A stretch of 64,000 bases of DNA from the NCBI RefSeq assembly GCF_000599985.1, contig NZ_CP007445.1, forward strand, positions 2,976,001 through 3,040,000. Direction: 5' to 3'. This document shows, piece after piece, positions 1 to 10,345 of this stretch (the stretch's first letter is position 1; each line of letters starts with the position of its first letter). The position numbers were made by a program, and so were the translations under genes. This DNA comes from Gilliamella apicola (GTDB lineage: Bacteria; Pseudomonadota; Gammaproteobacteria; Enterobacterales; Orbaceae). The notes under the pieces were generated by a model, which was not told the DNA's origin, searched no databases, and saw only the letters and a list, made by a program, of their open reading frames with translations.

Positions 1-251
1 CTGCACAAGATATTTTTACCCAATTACGGGATGAGGATTTACTCATTAAACCAATCAAAATTGACTGGACATTTTATTGCCATAAATGTGCAGGTATGGC
101 ATCAAGCAAAACTTGCCCACATGACAGTGATGATCGTGTTCTTATTTCAGGTACCGAGGTAAGACGGCGTTTGCAAACAAAAGAACCCATACCTGAAACA
201 TTTAGTCGCCCAGAAGTCGTTGCTGAATTATACCAATGGGCAAACCAGTAA
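1..251 (+). CDS. sat: ATP sulfurylase, C-terminal part (cut by window edge)
   Basis: An open frame runs from the window edge to TAA at 249-251 (about 82 residues visible). It carries WTFYCHKCAGMAS, the pair TCPHD, and ISGTEVRRRLQ followed by PIPETFSRPEV. These are typical of the C-terminal end of the homo-oligomeric sulfate adenylyltransferase Sat, not of the CysD/CysN type. The enzyme makes adenosine 5'-phosphosulfate from sulfate and ATP in the cytoplasm. It lies about 50 bp upstream of cysH on the same strand, so the two are probably co-transcribed. The start and any fused APS-kinase domain are outside the window. Confidence 0.85.
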   Translation, partial: AQDIFTQLRDEDLLIKPIKIDWTFYCHKCAGMASSKTCPHDSDDRVLISGTEVRRRLQTKEPIPETFSRPEVVAELYQWANQ

Positions 252-300
252 TATGCAAAATAAATAATTACTCATCGATAAGTTGATAAAGAGGAAAGCC

Positions 301-936
301 ATGCTAGATTTAACCAAAGTTAACCAGAAATTACAAAATCAGTCACCGTTAACCATTATTGAGTGGGCATTAAAGAAGCAACAAGATATTCCAGTCAAAA
401 GTATTATTAGTACCCATTTTGGACCATATGAAGCAGTGCTTCTTCATCTTGTTACTCAAGTTGACCCAAATATTCAGGTTGTTTGGGTTGATAATGGTTA
501 TGCAACAAATGCGACCTATCGTGTTGCCAATAAAATTACAAAGCAACTTAATCTTAATCTACATATTTTTGTACCACAACGAACGACAGCTTATTTAGAT
601 GTGCGATACGGTGGATTACCTGAATTAGATACGCCAGAACATACCGAGTTTACCCAAATTGTCAAAATTGAGCCGTTTAATCGTGCTTTAGCCACACTCA
701 AACCAACGCTGTGGTTTACTGCGTTACGTCGTGAACAATCAGCCTTAAGGCAGGAGTTAAATATTGTGACAAAAGCAGGAGATAATTTATTTAAGATTGC
801 CCCACTACTCGATTGGACAAGTCAAGATATGCAGAACTATATCGAAAAACTTAATTTACCTAATGAGATGGATTATGTCGATCCGACTAAAGGACCGCAA
901 GGTAGAGAGTGTGGCTTACATAAAATAACTTTCTGA
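301..936 (+). CDS. cysH: Phosphoadenylylsulfate (PAPS) reductase
   Basis: CysH reduces PAPS to sulfite with thioredoxin or glutaredoxin. The protein has the family motif WFTALRREQS in its second half and ends in RECGLHKITF, which holds the catalytic cysteine (ECGLH). That is the only cysteine I see, so the CC...CxxC iron-sulfur pairs of APS reductases are absent and a PAPS-type enzyme is inferred. The frame is open from a TTG at 283, but the ATG at 301 has GAGGAAA just upstream and is the better start (211 aa). That is slightly shorter than the enterobacterial CysH. It sits between sat and cysJI, as expected for assimilatory sulfate reduction. Confidence 0.9.
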   Translation: MLDLTKVNQKLQNQSPLTIIEWALKKQQDIPVKSIISTHFGPYEAVLLHLVTQVDPNIQVVWVDNGYATNATYRVANKITKQLNLNLHIFVPQRTTAYLDVRYGGLPELDTPEHTEFTQIVKIEPFNRALATLKPTLWFTALRREQSALRQELNIVTKAGDNLFKIAPLLDWTSQDMQNYIEKLNLPNEMDYVDPTKGPQGRECGLHKITF

Positions 937-1019
937 TTTTATAAATAGATACACATTGGACTTTGCTGATAGTTGTTGAGTAAAACAATATTATTAGGAT
1001 TTAACAGAACATTTTAAGG

Positions 1020-1060
1020 TTGCTAGGCACTAGCAATTTACCGATAGCTCAAAAGCTATC
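1020..1060 (+). promoter_or_regulatory. Two adjacent hairpins in the cysJ leader
   Basis: Between cysH and cysJ there are two perfect 7-bp stem-loops. The first is TTGCTAG/CTAGCAA with loop GCA (1020-1036). The second is GATAGCT/AGCTATC with loop CAAA (1043-1060). The cysJ Shine-Dalgarno (AAGGGA, about 1066-1071) follows at once. Neither hairpin has a U-tract, so they do not look like an intrinsic terminator. A role in mRNA processing or leader control is inference. Confidence 0.5.
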
Positions 1061-1075
1061 AGATAAGGGAATCAC

Positions 1076-2875
1076 ATGAGCACACAACATTTTCCTTTTA
1101 ATTGTGATGAATTAAAAAAAATTATTGAAAAGTCCAGTGATAAACAGCTCGCTTGGTTGTCTGGATATTTATGGGGAATTGCGGAAAAAAGTTCAAATGA
1201 ACAAGCGTTACCGAATATCACAACTGCCACCAACGTAACGCAAGTTGAGCAAGCGAAAAAAGTTACGATTATATCAGCATCACAAACAGGTAATGCTCGT
1301 CGAGTTGCAAATGATTTAACTCAAGATATTGAGCGTTTAGGTATTGAAGTGACTCATCTGCCTGCTGGCGAATACAAAGCCAAAAAATTGAGTCAAGAAG
1401 AAATTTTAATCTTAATTACCTCAACACAAGGTGAGGGCGAACCACCAGAAGAAGCATTACCACTCTATAAATACCTTTTTGCTGGCAAAGCCCCTAAATT
1501 GGCAAATCTACAATTTGCGGTAATGGGTTTAGGTGACTCTTCTTATCCAAAATTCTGTCAAGCTGCTAAAGATTTTGATCAACGATTAGCTGAATTAGAT
1601 GCTCAGCGTATGTTATTACGCGTTGATGCTGATACGGATTTTCAAACTGTAAGTACCAATTGGCGACAAGCTGTAATTGATAAACTTAGCAGTCTACAAC
1701 AATCGACTTCAAAATCACTAACAGAAAATAATACTTCAAGTAGCGTCGTTGTTAACAGTAGCCTTTATCACCGCGATAATCCCTTTATTGCACCCGTTAA
1801 TGTCAATCAAAAAATTACTTCTCGCGATTCGGATCGAGATATCCGTCATATTGAATTTGACCTTACCGGTTCTGATATTAACTATCAACCGGGCGATGCG
1901 TTAGGAGTCTGGTATCAAAATAGCAATGAGCTTGTGGATGAAATTCTTAATATTATTCAACTTACAGGTGATGAGCCTATCGAACACAATGGTCAACAAA
2001 TTACCTTAAAAACGGCTCTAATTGAGCATGTTGAATTGACTCAAAATACACCCGTTATTATTGAGAAATATGCCCAAGCAATTCAAAATCCTGAACTGCT
2101 TACCTTAATCAAAGACAGAGAAGCTTTGATTGAAATGAGTCAAACATTACCACTTGTTGATATGCTTAATCGTTATCAAAGCAATCTTACCGCACAAACA
2201 TTAGTTGCATTGCTTCGACCTCTAACACCTCGTTTTTACTCCATTGCATCAGCGCAAGATGAAGTTGGAGACGAAGTTCATCTTACCGTAAATGTGGTGC
2301 GTTATCAGATCGAAGGTAAAACGCGTACTGGCGGTGCATCAAACTTTTTAGCCAATCAAATTGCCGACCAAGATCAAGTAAAAATTTTTGTTGAACATAA
2401 TGATAACTTTAGATTACCTAATGATACAAACACACCAATCATCATGATTGCTGCTGGCACTGGCATTGCACCATTTAGAGCTTTTTTACAACAACGTAGT
2501 GCTCAATGCGCTACGGGTAAAAATTGGTTATTTTTTGGCAATCCGCATTTTATTTCTGATTTTCTGTATCAAGTGGAGTGGCAAAATTATGTTAAAGAAG
2601 GTCTGTTAACGAATATCGATCTTGCATGGTCACGAGATCAAGCCGAGAAAATATATGTACAAGATAAATTAATTGCTCAAGGCAGTGAGATTTGGCAATG
2701 GTTACAACAAGGTGCCTATATCTACGTTTGTGGTGACGCAAAGCGTATGGCAAAAGCGGTTGATTTAGCACTACAACAAATTCTGATGACTCAAGCTCAA
2801 TACAATCAAGAGCAGGCCATCAACTATCTGGATGAATTAAGAAGTCAAAAACGCTATCAACGAGATGTTTATTAA
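1076..2875 (+). CDS. cysJ: Sulfite reductase [NADPH] flavoprotein alpha subunit
   Basis: CysJ passes electrons from NADPH through FAD and FMN to the CysI haemoprotein, which reduces sulfite to sulfide. The 599-aa length matches the family. An N-terminal flavodoxin domain is visible (ISASQTGNARRVANDL near residue 63, then STQGEGEPPEE). It is followed by the FAD-binding RPLTPRFYSIAS, GGASNFLA, the NADPH motif GTGIAPFRAFLQQR, YVCGDAKRMAKAV, and the characteristic C-terminal RDVY. It starts at ATG 1076 after AAGGGA. cysI follows 47 bp downstream on the same strand, an operon arrangement seen in enterobacteria. Confidence 0.97.
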   Translation: MSTQHFPFNCDELKKIIEKSSDKQLAWLSGYLWGIAEKSSNEQALPNITTATNVTQVEQAKKVTIISASQTGNARRVANDLTQDIERLGIEVTHLPAGEYKAKKLSQEEILILITSTQGEGEPPEEALPLYKYLFAGKAPKLANLQFAVMGLGDSSYPKFCQAAKDFDQRLAELDAQRMLLRVDADTDFQTVSTNWRQAVIDKLSSLQQSTSKSLTENNTSSSVVVNSSLYHRDNPFIAPVNVNQKITSRDSDRDIRHIEFDLTGSDINYQPGDALGVWYQNSNELVDEILNIIQLTGDEPIEHNGQQITLKTALIEHVELTQNTPVIIEKYAQAIQNPELLTLIKDREALIEMSQTLPLVDMLNRYQSNLTAQTLVALLRPLTPRFYSIASAQDEVGDEVHLTVNVVRYQIEGKTRTGGASNFLANQIADQDQVKIFVEHNDNFRLPNDTNTPIIMIAAGTGIAPFRAFLQQRSAQCATGKNWLFFGNPHFISDFLYQVEWQNYVKEGLLTNIDLAWSRDQAEKIYVQDKLIAQGSEIWQWLQQGAYIYVCGDAKRMAKAVDLALQQILMTQAQYNQEQAINYLDELRSQKRYQRDVY

Positions 2876-2922
2876 CACACAACCGACATAACAACTAATT
2901 TTAATTTATTGAGTGATGTAAT

Positions 2923-4689
2923 ATGAGCAATAATAAACCTAAAACAGTTACCCTAACTCAAGTGGTAAATTTAACACCACCGCAAAATGATGTCTCAGAT
3001 CTACCATTATCGGATTCTGAACGATTTAAACGAGAGAGTAATTATTTACGCGGCACCATCGTTGACGATTTGAATAATGGTTTAACAGGTGGCTTTAATA
3101 GTGATAATTCTCAGCTCATCCGCTTACATGGCATGTATCAACAAGATGACAGAGATATTCGTAAAGAACGCCTAGAACAAAAACTTGAGCCACTGATCAA
3201 CATGATGCTACGCTGCCGCCTACCGGGAGGGATTATCACTCCCAAACAGTGGTTAACGATTGATAAATTTGCCACCGAAGCAACTAAGTATGGCAGTATT
3301 CGGCTGACTACTCGACAAACATTTCAGTTTCATGGCCTGTTTAAACGCAATCTTAAATCAGCTCATCAACTATTACACAATATAGGACTTGATTCGATTG
3401 CCACCGCTGGCGATGTTAATCGTAATGTCTTATGTACTTCAAATCCAGTAGAATCAAAAGTTCATCAACAAGCTTACTACTGGGCAAGCAAAATTTCAGA
3501 ACATCTTTTACCAAAAACCCATGCTTATATTGAAATCTGGTTAGATGGTGAAAAATTACCCACACCCGACAGCGAGCCCATTTTAAGTTCAACTTATTTA
3601 CCGCGTAAATTTAAAACTACGGTGGTTATCCCACCTATTAATGATGTTGATGTTCATGCCAATGATCTTAGTTTTGTCGCTATCGCCGAAAAAGGTGAAT
3701 TGATAGGTTTTAATGTGTTAGTTGGCGGTGGTTTGGCAATGACTCATGGAGATAAAACAACCTATCCTCGTAAAGCGGATGATTTTGGTTTTATTCCAGT
3801 AGAAAAAGTGCTGACTTTTGCAGAAGCCGTTGTTACCACACAGCGCGATTGGGGCAACCGTCATAATCGCAAAAATGCCAAAACCAAATATACACTTGAA
3901 CGTGTCGGTGTGGAAAACTTTAAAAAAGAGGTAGAGCTACGCGCAGGTAGTGCTTTTTTGACCAGTAAACCTTATAAATTCACTCAAAGAGGTGATCAAT
4001 TTGGTTGGTATAAAGGTATTGATGATAACTGGCATTTAACGCTGTTTATTGAAAATGGACGGTTGCTTGATTATCCAAACAAACCATTAAAAACGGGTGT
4101 TGCTGAGATCGCTAAAATTCATCAAGGTGATTTACGCATTACCGCTAATCAAAATCTAATTATTGCTAATGTTCCTGAACAACAAAAAGAAGCCATTGAA
4201 AAAATTGCCAGAGAGTATGGACTGCTTGACGATACGATCACATTACAACGTAAGTATTCCATGGCATGTGTTTCTTACCCAACTTGTCCTCTTGCTATGG
4301 CCGAAGCCGAACGATTTTTACCGACGTTTGTCACTCAAATTGAACAAATCTTAACTCAGCATCACTTATCTGAAGATTATATTATTTTACGAGTGACAGG
4401 TTGTCCTAATGGGTGTGCAAGAGCAATGTTGGCGGAAGTAGGCATGGTTGGTAAGGCTCCCGGTCGCTATAATTTATATCTTGGTGGTAATCGAGAAGGG
4501 ACACGAATTCCACGTTTATATAAAGAAAACGTAAGTGTTGATGAAATTTTATTAGCGCTAGAACCATTAATTGAAGCTTGGTCAATTCATCGCAATAAAG
4601 ACGAAGGTTTTGGCGATTTTGTTATCCGTCATGAAATTGTCAAACCAGTAATAAATTCAGCAATTGATTTTTATCAGGTCGTTAATTAA
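2923..4689 (+). CDS. cysI: Sulfite reductase haemoprotein beta subunit
   Basis: CysI carries the coupled [4Fe-4S] cluster and sirohaem that perform the six-electron reduction of sulfite to sulfide. At 588 aa it is near the usual length (about 570). Both cluster-ligand motifs are visible near the C-terminus: [17 protein letters not shown] and [16 protein letters not shown], with the four expected cysteines. N-terminal features of the fold are also clear ([24 protein letters not shown]). It is coupled to cysJ upstream. No sirohaem synthase gene (cysG) is present in the window. Confidence 0.97.
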   Translation: MSNNKPKTVTLTQVVNLTPPQNDVSDLPLSDSERFKRESNYLRGTIVDDLNNGLTGGFNSDNSQLIRLHGMYQQDDRDIRKERLEQKLEPLINMMLRCRLPGGIITPKQWLTIDKFATEATKYGSIRLTTRQTFQFHGLFKRNLKSAHQLLHNIGLDSIATAGDVNRNVLCTSNPVESKVHQQAYYWASKISEHLLPKTHAYIEIWLDGEKLPTPDSEPILSSTYLPRKFKTTVVIPPINDVDVHANDLSFVAIAEKGELIGFNVLVGGGLAMTHGDKTTYPRKADDFGFIPVEKVLTFAEAVVTTQRDWGNRHNRKNAKTKYTLERVGVENFKKEVELRAGSAFLTSKPYKFTQRGDQFGWYKGIDDNWHLTLFIENGRLLDYPNKPLKTGVAEIAKIHQGDLRITANQNLIIANVPEQQKEAIEKIAREYGLLDDTITLQRKYSMACVSYPTCPLAMAEAERFLPTFVTQIEQILTQHHLSEDYIILRVTGCPNGCARAMLAEVGMVGKAPGRYNLYLGGNREGTRIPRLYKENVSVDEILLALEPLIEAWSIHRNKDEGFGDFVIRHEIVKPVINSAIDFYQVVN

Positions 4690-5053
4690 AGATCATCTAC
4701 AGGTTTGTAGAACCTTATGACGTGCTTATTTGCTGATAAAAAACATATATAGCAATAAGGCATATGGTTATTACTTAATCATATTTGTCTTTTTTATATG
4801 TTCTTTTATACTTAAGTGAGTTATTAAACTATCTAATTTTATCAATAAAATTAATAACAAACATAATTTATAAATTAGATAACCTGCCTATAACCAGTTT
4901 GATAACAGTGTTAATGCTGGGTGGCGATCCGTTGTTTTAAATAATTCACTTTTTAGTACATGTTATTAATTATATACAGCAAATTATTTTAAATTAATGC
5001 AATACAATTATATCGATGGGAATAAAGTAATTTTTTCTTGGAAGATCGCTATC
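4690..5053. promoter_or_regulatory. Intergenic region between cysI and cysB
   Basis: This is about 360 bp of very AT-rich sequence with no convincing ORF. A short stem (CTAC/GTAG, about 4697-4710) follows the cysI stop but has no U-tract. The region must hold the cysB promoter. I could not place -10 and -35 boxes with confidence. Confidence 0.4.
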
Positions 5054-6007
5054 ATGAACATACAACAATTAAGAATTATTCGAGAAGCAGCGCGTTGTAA
5101 TTATAATTTAACCGAAGTAGCAAATACTTTATACACCTCCCAATCTGGAGTAAGTCGACATATTAAAGAGTTAGAAGAAGAACTCAATATTGATCTTTTT
5201 ATCCGCCAAGGAAAACGCCTAATTAATATGACTGAACCAGGATTAGAACTGGTCGTGATTGCAGAACGTATTTTAAATGAAATTAATAACATACACCGTT
5301 TATCGACCATTTTTTCAAATGCGGATGAAGGATCTTTAGTAATCGCAACAACCCATTCACAGGCTCGTTATATCCTCCCTAACATTATAAAATCATTTAG
5401 AGTACTTTTTCCGAAAGTCCATATTATTATCAATCAAGGCTCATCAAGTGAGATTATTGCCCAGCTTCTTTCAGGCGAGGCAGATATAGGTATTGATAAT
5501 GAAAGAGTTGATAACAGCTCTCTTGCTACCTACCCTTTTTATCGTTGGCATTACTCGATTGTGACACCGAAAGATCATCCTTTAACCAAAGCCGACAAAG
5601 TAACATTAGATATGTTGCAACCCTTACCCATAATTACTTATCGACAAGGGATCTTTCCTCGCAAAAGCATCGATAAAGCATTTTCAGCGATAGGATTGGC
5701 ACCTAATATATCATTGAACGTCCAAGAACCTGATGTTATAAAAACTTACGTTGAATTAGGTTTAGGAATTGGTATTTTAGGCAATAAAATGTATAACCCT
5801 GAATATGATGTAAACTTGGTTCAACTAGATGCAAAACATCTGTTTGAGTCACATGTTACTTGGCTTGGCTTAAAGCGTCATAAATTACAACGTAATTATA
5901 TTTGGCGTTTTATTCAATTATGTAATCAAGAGCTTTCATTGGAAGATATTAAAAATCATGCTCTATTTGATCAGACTCATTCCAAAATGCCTGATTATCA
6001 GATTTAA
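5054..6007 (+). CDS. cysB: LysR-type regulator of the cysteine regulon (CysB-like)
   Basis: This is a LysR-family DNA-binding regulator. In relatives, CysB activates sulfate-assimilation genes in response to N-acetylserine or O-acetylserine and is antagonised by sulfide or thiosulfate. The winged helix-turn-helix is at residues 18-45 (EVANTLYTSQSGVSRHIKEL), preceded by MNIQQLRIIREAARCNYN, a signature close to enterobacterial CysB. A periplasmic-binding-protein-like effector domain follows (THSQARYILP, EPDVIKTYVELGLGIGIL). The frame extends upstream to 4997, but ATG 5054 has GGAAG nine bases before it and gives about 317 aa, close to the 324 aa of E. coli CysB. It lies between the reductase and transporter genes it would control. 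Confidence 0.93.
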   Translation: MNIQQLRIIREAARCNYNLTEVANTLYTSQSGVSRHIKELEEELNIDLFIRQGKRLINMTEPGLELVVIAERILNEINNIHRLSTIFSNADEGSLVIATTHSQARYILPNIIKSFRVLFPKVHIIINQGSSSEIIAQLLSGEADIGIDNERVDNSSLATYPFYRWHYSIVTPKDHPLTKADKVTLDMLQPLPIITYRQGIFPRKSIDKAFSAIGLAPNISLNVQEPDVIKTYVELGLGIGILGNKMYNPEYDVNLVQLDAKHLFESHVTWLGLKRHKLQRNYIWRFIQLCNQELSLEDIKNHALFDQTHSKMPDYQI

Positions 6008-6031
6008 TTTATATTAATAAAACGATACATA

Positions 6032-7111
6032 TTAAATCATAAACTCAAACAGCTCATCTTGAACAAAGATATTTACAAGTATCGGTTGCCAATAGATATT
6101 GTCGCCCAATTCAACTTGCTGTTGTTCATATTGACGATAACTTACCGAGACATCAATATGCTTTGGTTGTCCTTCTACCGCAATTTCTAAAAAAACCGTT
6201 GGTCCAGCGGTGTGGATGCGTACTACTTGCCCTTGGATATCATTCTTTCTGGCCGTTTTAGCAATACTGATTTCATGAGGTCGAACATAAGCGATAGCAG
6301 ACTGATCAGCCCAATTACCTTGCTCTTTCATATCTTTTCGGAAATCACCAATAATTAAGGTATTATTTTCAATGTAACCATGTAATAGATTGACGTCCCC
6401 TAAAAAATGCGCAACAAATGCTGTTTTTGGTTGTTTATAAACTTCTGCTGGCGTGCCTATTTGTTCTATTTGACCTTGGTTCATTAAAATTATTTTATCA
6501 GCAACTTCTAACGCCTCTTCTTGATCATGCGTAACAAAGATACTAGTAACATTCAGTTCATGATGAAAATCACGCAACCAGCGTCTTAAATCTTTACGAA
6601 CTTTAGCATCTAAGGCGCTAAAAGGTTCATCAAGCAACAAAACATTAGGTTTTGATGCCAAAGCTCGTGCTAAAGCAACTCGCTGTCGTTGTCCTCCAGA
6701 TAGTTGGTCAGGATAACGTTTAGCAAAATTTTCTAGCTGAACTAATCCAAGTAACTGATTAACCCGCTCATCAATCGCGGTTTTGCTCAGTCGTATTGAT
6801 CTTGGTTTCATTTTCAATCCAAATGCCACATTTTCTGCCACATTCATATGGCGAAAAAGTGCATAATTTTGAAACACAAATCCAATATCTCGCTGTTTAG
6901 CGCTCAGCTGTGTTACATCAGTATCGGCAAAATAAATTTTGCCTGAGCTGGCTGTTTCTAAACCCGCTATAATGCGTAGTAATGTGGTTTTGCCACACCC
7001 TGAAGGGCCTAAGAGTGCAACTAATTCGCCTTGTTTTATACTAAAGTTAATATTTTTTAAGGCATCGAAGTTTTTAAAACTTTTATTAATATTCTGTAGT
7101 GAAATACCCAT
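6032..7111 (-). CDS. cysA: Sulfate/thiosulfate ABC transporter ATP-binding protein
   Basis: CysA is the ATPase of the sulfate importer at the inner face of the membrane. Walker [10 protein letters not shown] is at residues 35-43, the ABC signature [16 protein letters not shown] is near 137, and Walker [16 protein letters not shown] follows. The C-terminal regulatory domain includes [11 protein letters not shown], seen in CysA/ModC-type ATPases. The ATG is preceded by AAGGGG. It is the last gene of the minus-strand operon sbp-cysT-cysW-cysA and converges on cysB, with only 24 bp between the stops. No strong terminator is visible there. Confidence 0.96.
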   Translation of the reverse strand: MGISLQNINKSFKNFDALKNINFSIKQGELVALLGPSGCGKTTLLRIIAGLETASSGKIYFADTDVTQLSAKQRDIGFVFQNYALFRHMNVAENVAFGLKMKPRSIRLSKTAIDERVNQLLGLVQLENFAKRYPDQLSGGQRQRVALARALASKPNVLLLDEPFSALDAKVRKDLRRWLRDFHHELNVTSIFVTHDQEEALEVADKIILMNQGQIEQIGTPAEVYKQPKTAFVAHFLGDVNLLHGYIENNTLIIGDFRKDMKEQGNWADQSAIAYVRPHEISIAKTARKNDIQGQVVRIHTAGPTVFLEIAVEGQPKHIDVSVSYRQYEQQQVELGDNIYWQPILVNIFVQDELFEFMI

Positions 7112-7120
7112 AGCTACCCC

Positions 7121-7978
7121 TTAGTGACTTATATAAAGTTCATTAACTAAGCGTCGTTCAATCCATTGACGAATCAATAGTAATGTAAGCGACATAATTA
7201 ATAGCAAAATCGCAACACTAAATGCGGCAACAATATTGTACTCATTGTATAAAATCTCTACATGTAAGGGTAACGTATTGGTATAACCACGAATATGTCC
7301 AGAAACAACGGATACCGCGCCAAACTCACCGAGTGAGCGAGCCGTGCAAAGAACAACGCCATGCATCAATGCCCATTTGATATTTGGTAATGTGATATGG
7401 AAAAAAATTTGCCAACCATTTGCGCCAAGAACACTGGCAGCCTCTTCTTCATGGGCTCCTTGCGCCATCATTATTGGAATCAATTCCCTTGCGACAAAAG
7501 GAACAGAAACAAAAATGGTTGCTAAGATAATACCGGGAATGGCATAAATTATTTGGATATTCCATGCCTGTAAAAAGGGATAAAATGCACTTTGTGCACC
7601 AAATAGCAATACATAGATTAAACCCGCAACAATGGGAGAGATAGAGAACGGTAAATCAATTAAGGTCATTAATATCTGTTTACCTTTAAACTGATATTTA
7701 GTGATAACCCAAGCAGCACACACACCAAATATGACATTTAAAGGCACCGCCACTCCAACAGCAATAAGTGTCAATTTAAAAGCTGCTAAGGTATCTGATT
7801 CTGTGATCACCTGCCAAAAAGCCGTTATCCCATTGGCAAGCCCTTGAGCCAACACTACCAAGAGCGGTAAAAATAACAAAATTAAAAACAATAATATCGC
7901 TAATAGTATTAATAATATCTGTACACTGGTCAGTGCTTGTTTTTTATCGGTTATTGGGTTTGTTGGCAATATTGGCAT
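7121..7978 (-). CDS. cysW: Sulfate ABC transporter permease CysW
   Basis: CysW is the second membrane subunit of the sulfate/thiosulfate importer. It has several hydrophobic segments, starting with a long one at residues 20-47. The permease EAA loop [25 protein letters not shown] docks onto CysA. The segment [21 protein letters not shown] is typical of CysW. The length of 285 aa fits the family. It is 9 bp upstream of cysA and 14 bp downstream of cysT, so translation is probably coordinated. Confidence 0.95.
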   Translation of the reverse strand: MPILPTNPITDKKQALTSVQILLILLAILLFLILLFLPLLVVLAQGLANGITAFWQVITESDTLAAFKLTLIAVGVAVPLNVIFGVCAAWVITKYQFKGKQILMTLIDLPFSISPIVAGLIYVLLFGAQSAFYPFLQAWNIQIIYAIPGIILATIFVSVPFVARELIPIMMAQGAHEEEAASVLGANGWQIFFHITLPNIKWALMHGVVLCTARSLGEFGAVSVVSGHIRGYTNTLPLHVEILYNEYNIVAAFSVAILLLIMSLTLLLIRQWIERRLVNELYISH

Positions 7979-7992
7979 AAATTTACCTATAG

Positions 7993-8826
7993 TCAGTTAT
8001 TTTTATTAATATTACGGTTAAGTCTTCGCTGTAATGTGTTCATTAAAAATAATAGTATAAAAGCGATCAATAACATGGTTATGCCTATGGCGGCAGCAGC
8101 ATCATAAGCATATTGATCAAGCTTCGAGACAATCAATAACGGCAAGATTTCTGTTTTAAATGGAATATTTCCAGCAATAAAAACGACAGAACCATACTCA
8201 CCAATAGCCCGAGCAAAAGCGAGCGTAAATCCAGTTAACCAAGCAGGTAAAATAGCGGGTAAAATAACATGCATAAAAATTTTCCGAGGTGATGCGCCAA
8301 GCAGACTGGCAGCCTCTTCCTGTTCGCGTGGCAAGTCAGCCATTACAGGTTGTAAAGTGCGGACAACAAACGGCAGCGTGACAAATAAGAGTGCTAAGGT
8401 AATACCAATTGGCGTATAAGCGATCTTAAAACTAAACCAATAGCCAATAGGACCGTTTTGAGCATAAATTGCGGTTAAAGCAATACCCGCTACCGCAGTT
8501 GGCAAAGCAAATGGGATATCGATACAGATATCCATTATTTTGCGTCCTGGAAAACGATAACGCACCAGCACCCAAGCTAACAATAAACCAATAAAGCTGT
8601 TTAAACCCGCACTTATCAATGCGGTACTTAATGAAAGTATTAGCGCTAATAAAAATTGTTTACTGATTAATAACTTTTCCCATTCATGAAAAGATAATTT
8701 AGTTGAATAGATAAACAAGCCTAATAGCGGAATAAGAACAATCAAACTAAGAAAGGTTAAAGTATAACCTAACGTTAAGTTAAATCCGGGTATATTGCGT
8801 TGTTGTTTAAAGCTTACCACTTTCAT
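7993..8826 (-). CDS. cysT: Sulfate ABC transporter permease CysT (CysU)
   Basis: CysT is the partner permease of CysW. At 277 aa it has about six hydrophobic segments, the EAA loop [26 protein letters not shown], and [23 protein letters not shown], which marks the CysT subgroup. The start is ATG 8826 with GGTAT a few bases upstream. It follows sbp by about 90 bp, a gap that contains a short imperfect direct repeat. Together with Sbp, CysW and CysA it makes a complete sulfate importer. Confidence 0.95.
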   Translation of the reverse strand: MKVVSFKQQRNIPGFNLTLGYTLTFLSLIVLIPLLGLFIYSTKLSFHEWEKLLISKQFLLALILSLSTALISAGLNSFIGLLLAWVLVRYRFPGRKIMDICIDIPFALPTAVAGIALTAIYAQNGPIGYWFSFKIAYTPIGITLALLFVTLPFVVRTLQPVMADLPREQEEAASLLGASPRKIFMHVILPAILPAWLTGFTLAFARAIGEYGSVVFIAGNIPFKTEILPLLIVSKLDQYAYDAAAAIGITMLLIAFILLFLMNTLQRRLNRNINKNN

Positions 8827-8827
8827 A

Positions 8828-8873
8828 ACTTATACCTTTAGAACTCATACCTTTAGAATTTGCACCTTTATAG
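8828..8873 (-). repeat. Three imperfect copies of ATACCTTTA
   Basis: The sbp-cysT spacer contains three near-identical short units, each ending in ACCTTTA, spaced about 16-17 bp apart on the plus strand. On the coding strand this reads as repeated TAAAGGT, which resembles Shine-Dalgarno sequence. Slipped duplication of the ribosome-binding region of cysT is the simplest explanation. Confidence 0.45.
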
Positions 8874-8917
8874 GATAGGGTTAAGTGATAGCAACACATA
8901 ACCATAATAAGCAATGC

Positions 8918-9955
8918 CTAGTTTATCTCAGCATAAATTGCATCAAAGATTGCACCATCACTAAAAAAGGCTTTTTGTACTTTTTGCCAACCTCCAAAGT
9001 AATCGTTAACGGTGACTAATTTAATTTCAGGAAATTGCTTAGCATATTGTTTAAGGATTTCAGGGTTTACTGGTCGATAAAAATGCTGAGCAATAATATG
9101 TTGTGCTGGTTCACTATATAAATACTCTAAATAGGCTTGCGCTTGCTTACGTGTGCCTTTGCTGTCTACGACTTTATCCACTAAGGCGACGGTTGGCTCA
9201 GCTAAAATAGATAATGACGGCGTGATGATTTCTAACTGATCACCACCTTGCTCTTTTAACGCTAAATAAGCTTCATTCTCCCAAGCAATCAATACATCGC
9301 CTAAACCTCGCTGCACAAAACTGATGGTTGCCCCTCTAGCGCCAGTGTCTAATACCGGTACATGTTGATATAATTTGGTTACAAATGTTCGCGCTTGTTC
9401 ATCATTACCGTAAGTACTTCGAGCATAAGCCCAAGCAGCTAAAAAATTCCAACGCGCCCCGCCTGACGTTTTGGGATTGGGTGTTATTACTTCAATATCA
9501 TCTTTAATTAAATCACTCCAATCATGAATCTGTTTTGGGTTACCTTTGCGGACTAGAAATACAATCGTTGAATTATAGGGCGCACTATTATTTGGCAATC
9601 TACTTTGCCATTCAGGTGATATATTAGTCTGATAACGATTTAACGCATCAATATCACTCGCTAAAGCAAGCGTCACAACGTCTGCTTGCAAACCATCAAT
9701 CACTGAACGGGCTTGCTTACCAGAGCCCCCGTGCGAATTTTTTATAGTCAGCGTTTCACCTGTCTGCTGTTGCCAATACTCAATAAAGGTCTGATTATAG
9801 GCTTTATAAAACTCACGAGTTGGATCATAAGAGACATTAAGCAATTCAACACTATAGGCTTGCCCCATAAAAGTACATATTGCCAATAAAATTAAGCTAA
9901 TACTTAACCAATATTGTTTGCGAACGATAGGTAATTTTTTCACTTGATACCTCAT
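8918..9955 (-). CDS. sbp: Periplasmic sulfate-binding protein
   Basis: This is the substrate-binding protein that delivers sulfate to CysTWA. A hydrophobic signal segment (YWLSISLILLAICTFMGQAYS) precedes the mature start VELLNVSYDPTREFY. The motifs NSHGGSGKQARSVIDGL, ITPNPKTSGGARWN, DTGARGAT and GDVLIAWENEAYL match Sbp more closely than CysP. The frame opens at a TTG (9994), but the ATG at 9955 gives a more normal signal peptide of about 345 aa total. Neither start has a strong ribosome-binding site. It heads the importer operon, and the regulon promoter should lie just upstream (9956-10100). Confidence 0.93.
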   Translation of the reverse strand: MRYQVKKLPIVRKQYWLSISLILLAICTFMGQAYSVELLNVSYDPTREFYKAYNQTFIEYWQQQTGETLTIKNSHGGSGKQARSVIDGLQADVVTLALASDIDALNRYQTNISPEWQSRLPNNSAPYNSTIVFLVRKGNPKQIHDWSDLIKDDIEVITPNPKTSGGARWNFLAAWAYARSTYGNDEQARTFVTKLYQHVPVLDTGARGATISFVQRGLGDVLIAWENEAYLALKEQGGDQLEIITPSLSILAEPTVALVDKVVDSKGTRKQAQAYLEYLYSEPAQHIIAQHFYRPVNPEILKQYAKQFPEIKLVTVNDYFGGWQKVQKAFFSDGAIFDAIYAEIN

Positions 9956-10204
9956 ACTATTAAAGACATTAGCTTTTTTTGATAGGAATACCAAGATTAG
10001 ACCAAATTATCGAAAGATGCGAAAACGATTATTTTGCATTAGGTTATAACAAAAATAGATATACTAAGTGGAAATTTAAATTTAGGGTTAATCTTATTCA
10101 GTATTATATAAATGTGAATAATTATGTGCTGAGTATATGGATTTTATGGATGATTGTTGATTTTTGTAAATCATTATAATATCACTAGCGTTGATAAAAT
10201 AACG

Positions 10205-10345
10205 TTGCCAATATAGTCTCTGTTTTCCCTATCCACGTTGGCGGGCTCTCTGTAGCTTGATCATTATTCTTTTCCGTAGAAAAAAGCAGATAAAATATGC
10301 AATGCACCACGTTGGGATCTACGTAGACCTGCATGTTTTTTTATC
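10205..10345 (-). pseudogene. Possible ISAs1-type transposase fragment
   Basis: On the minus strand one frame reads GLRRSQRGALHILSAFFYGKE and then two stops. This resembles the region after the first catalytic Asp of ISAs1/H-repeat transposases, where (D)GKTLR...(A)IHMVSAF is typical. Only about 25 residues fit and flanking frames are closed, so this is a weak call for a decayed transposase. Confidence 0.25.

Noticed and set aside
4163..4354. Second frame inside cysI
   Set aside because: Shadow of a long, clearly conserved gene.
9979..10179. Plus-strand 66-codon frame next to the sbp start
   Set aside because: TTG start, no ribosome site, overlaps the sbp 5' end, and the composition looks random.
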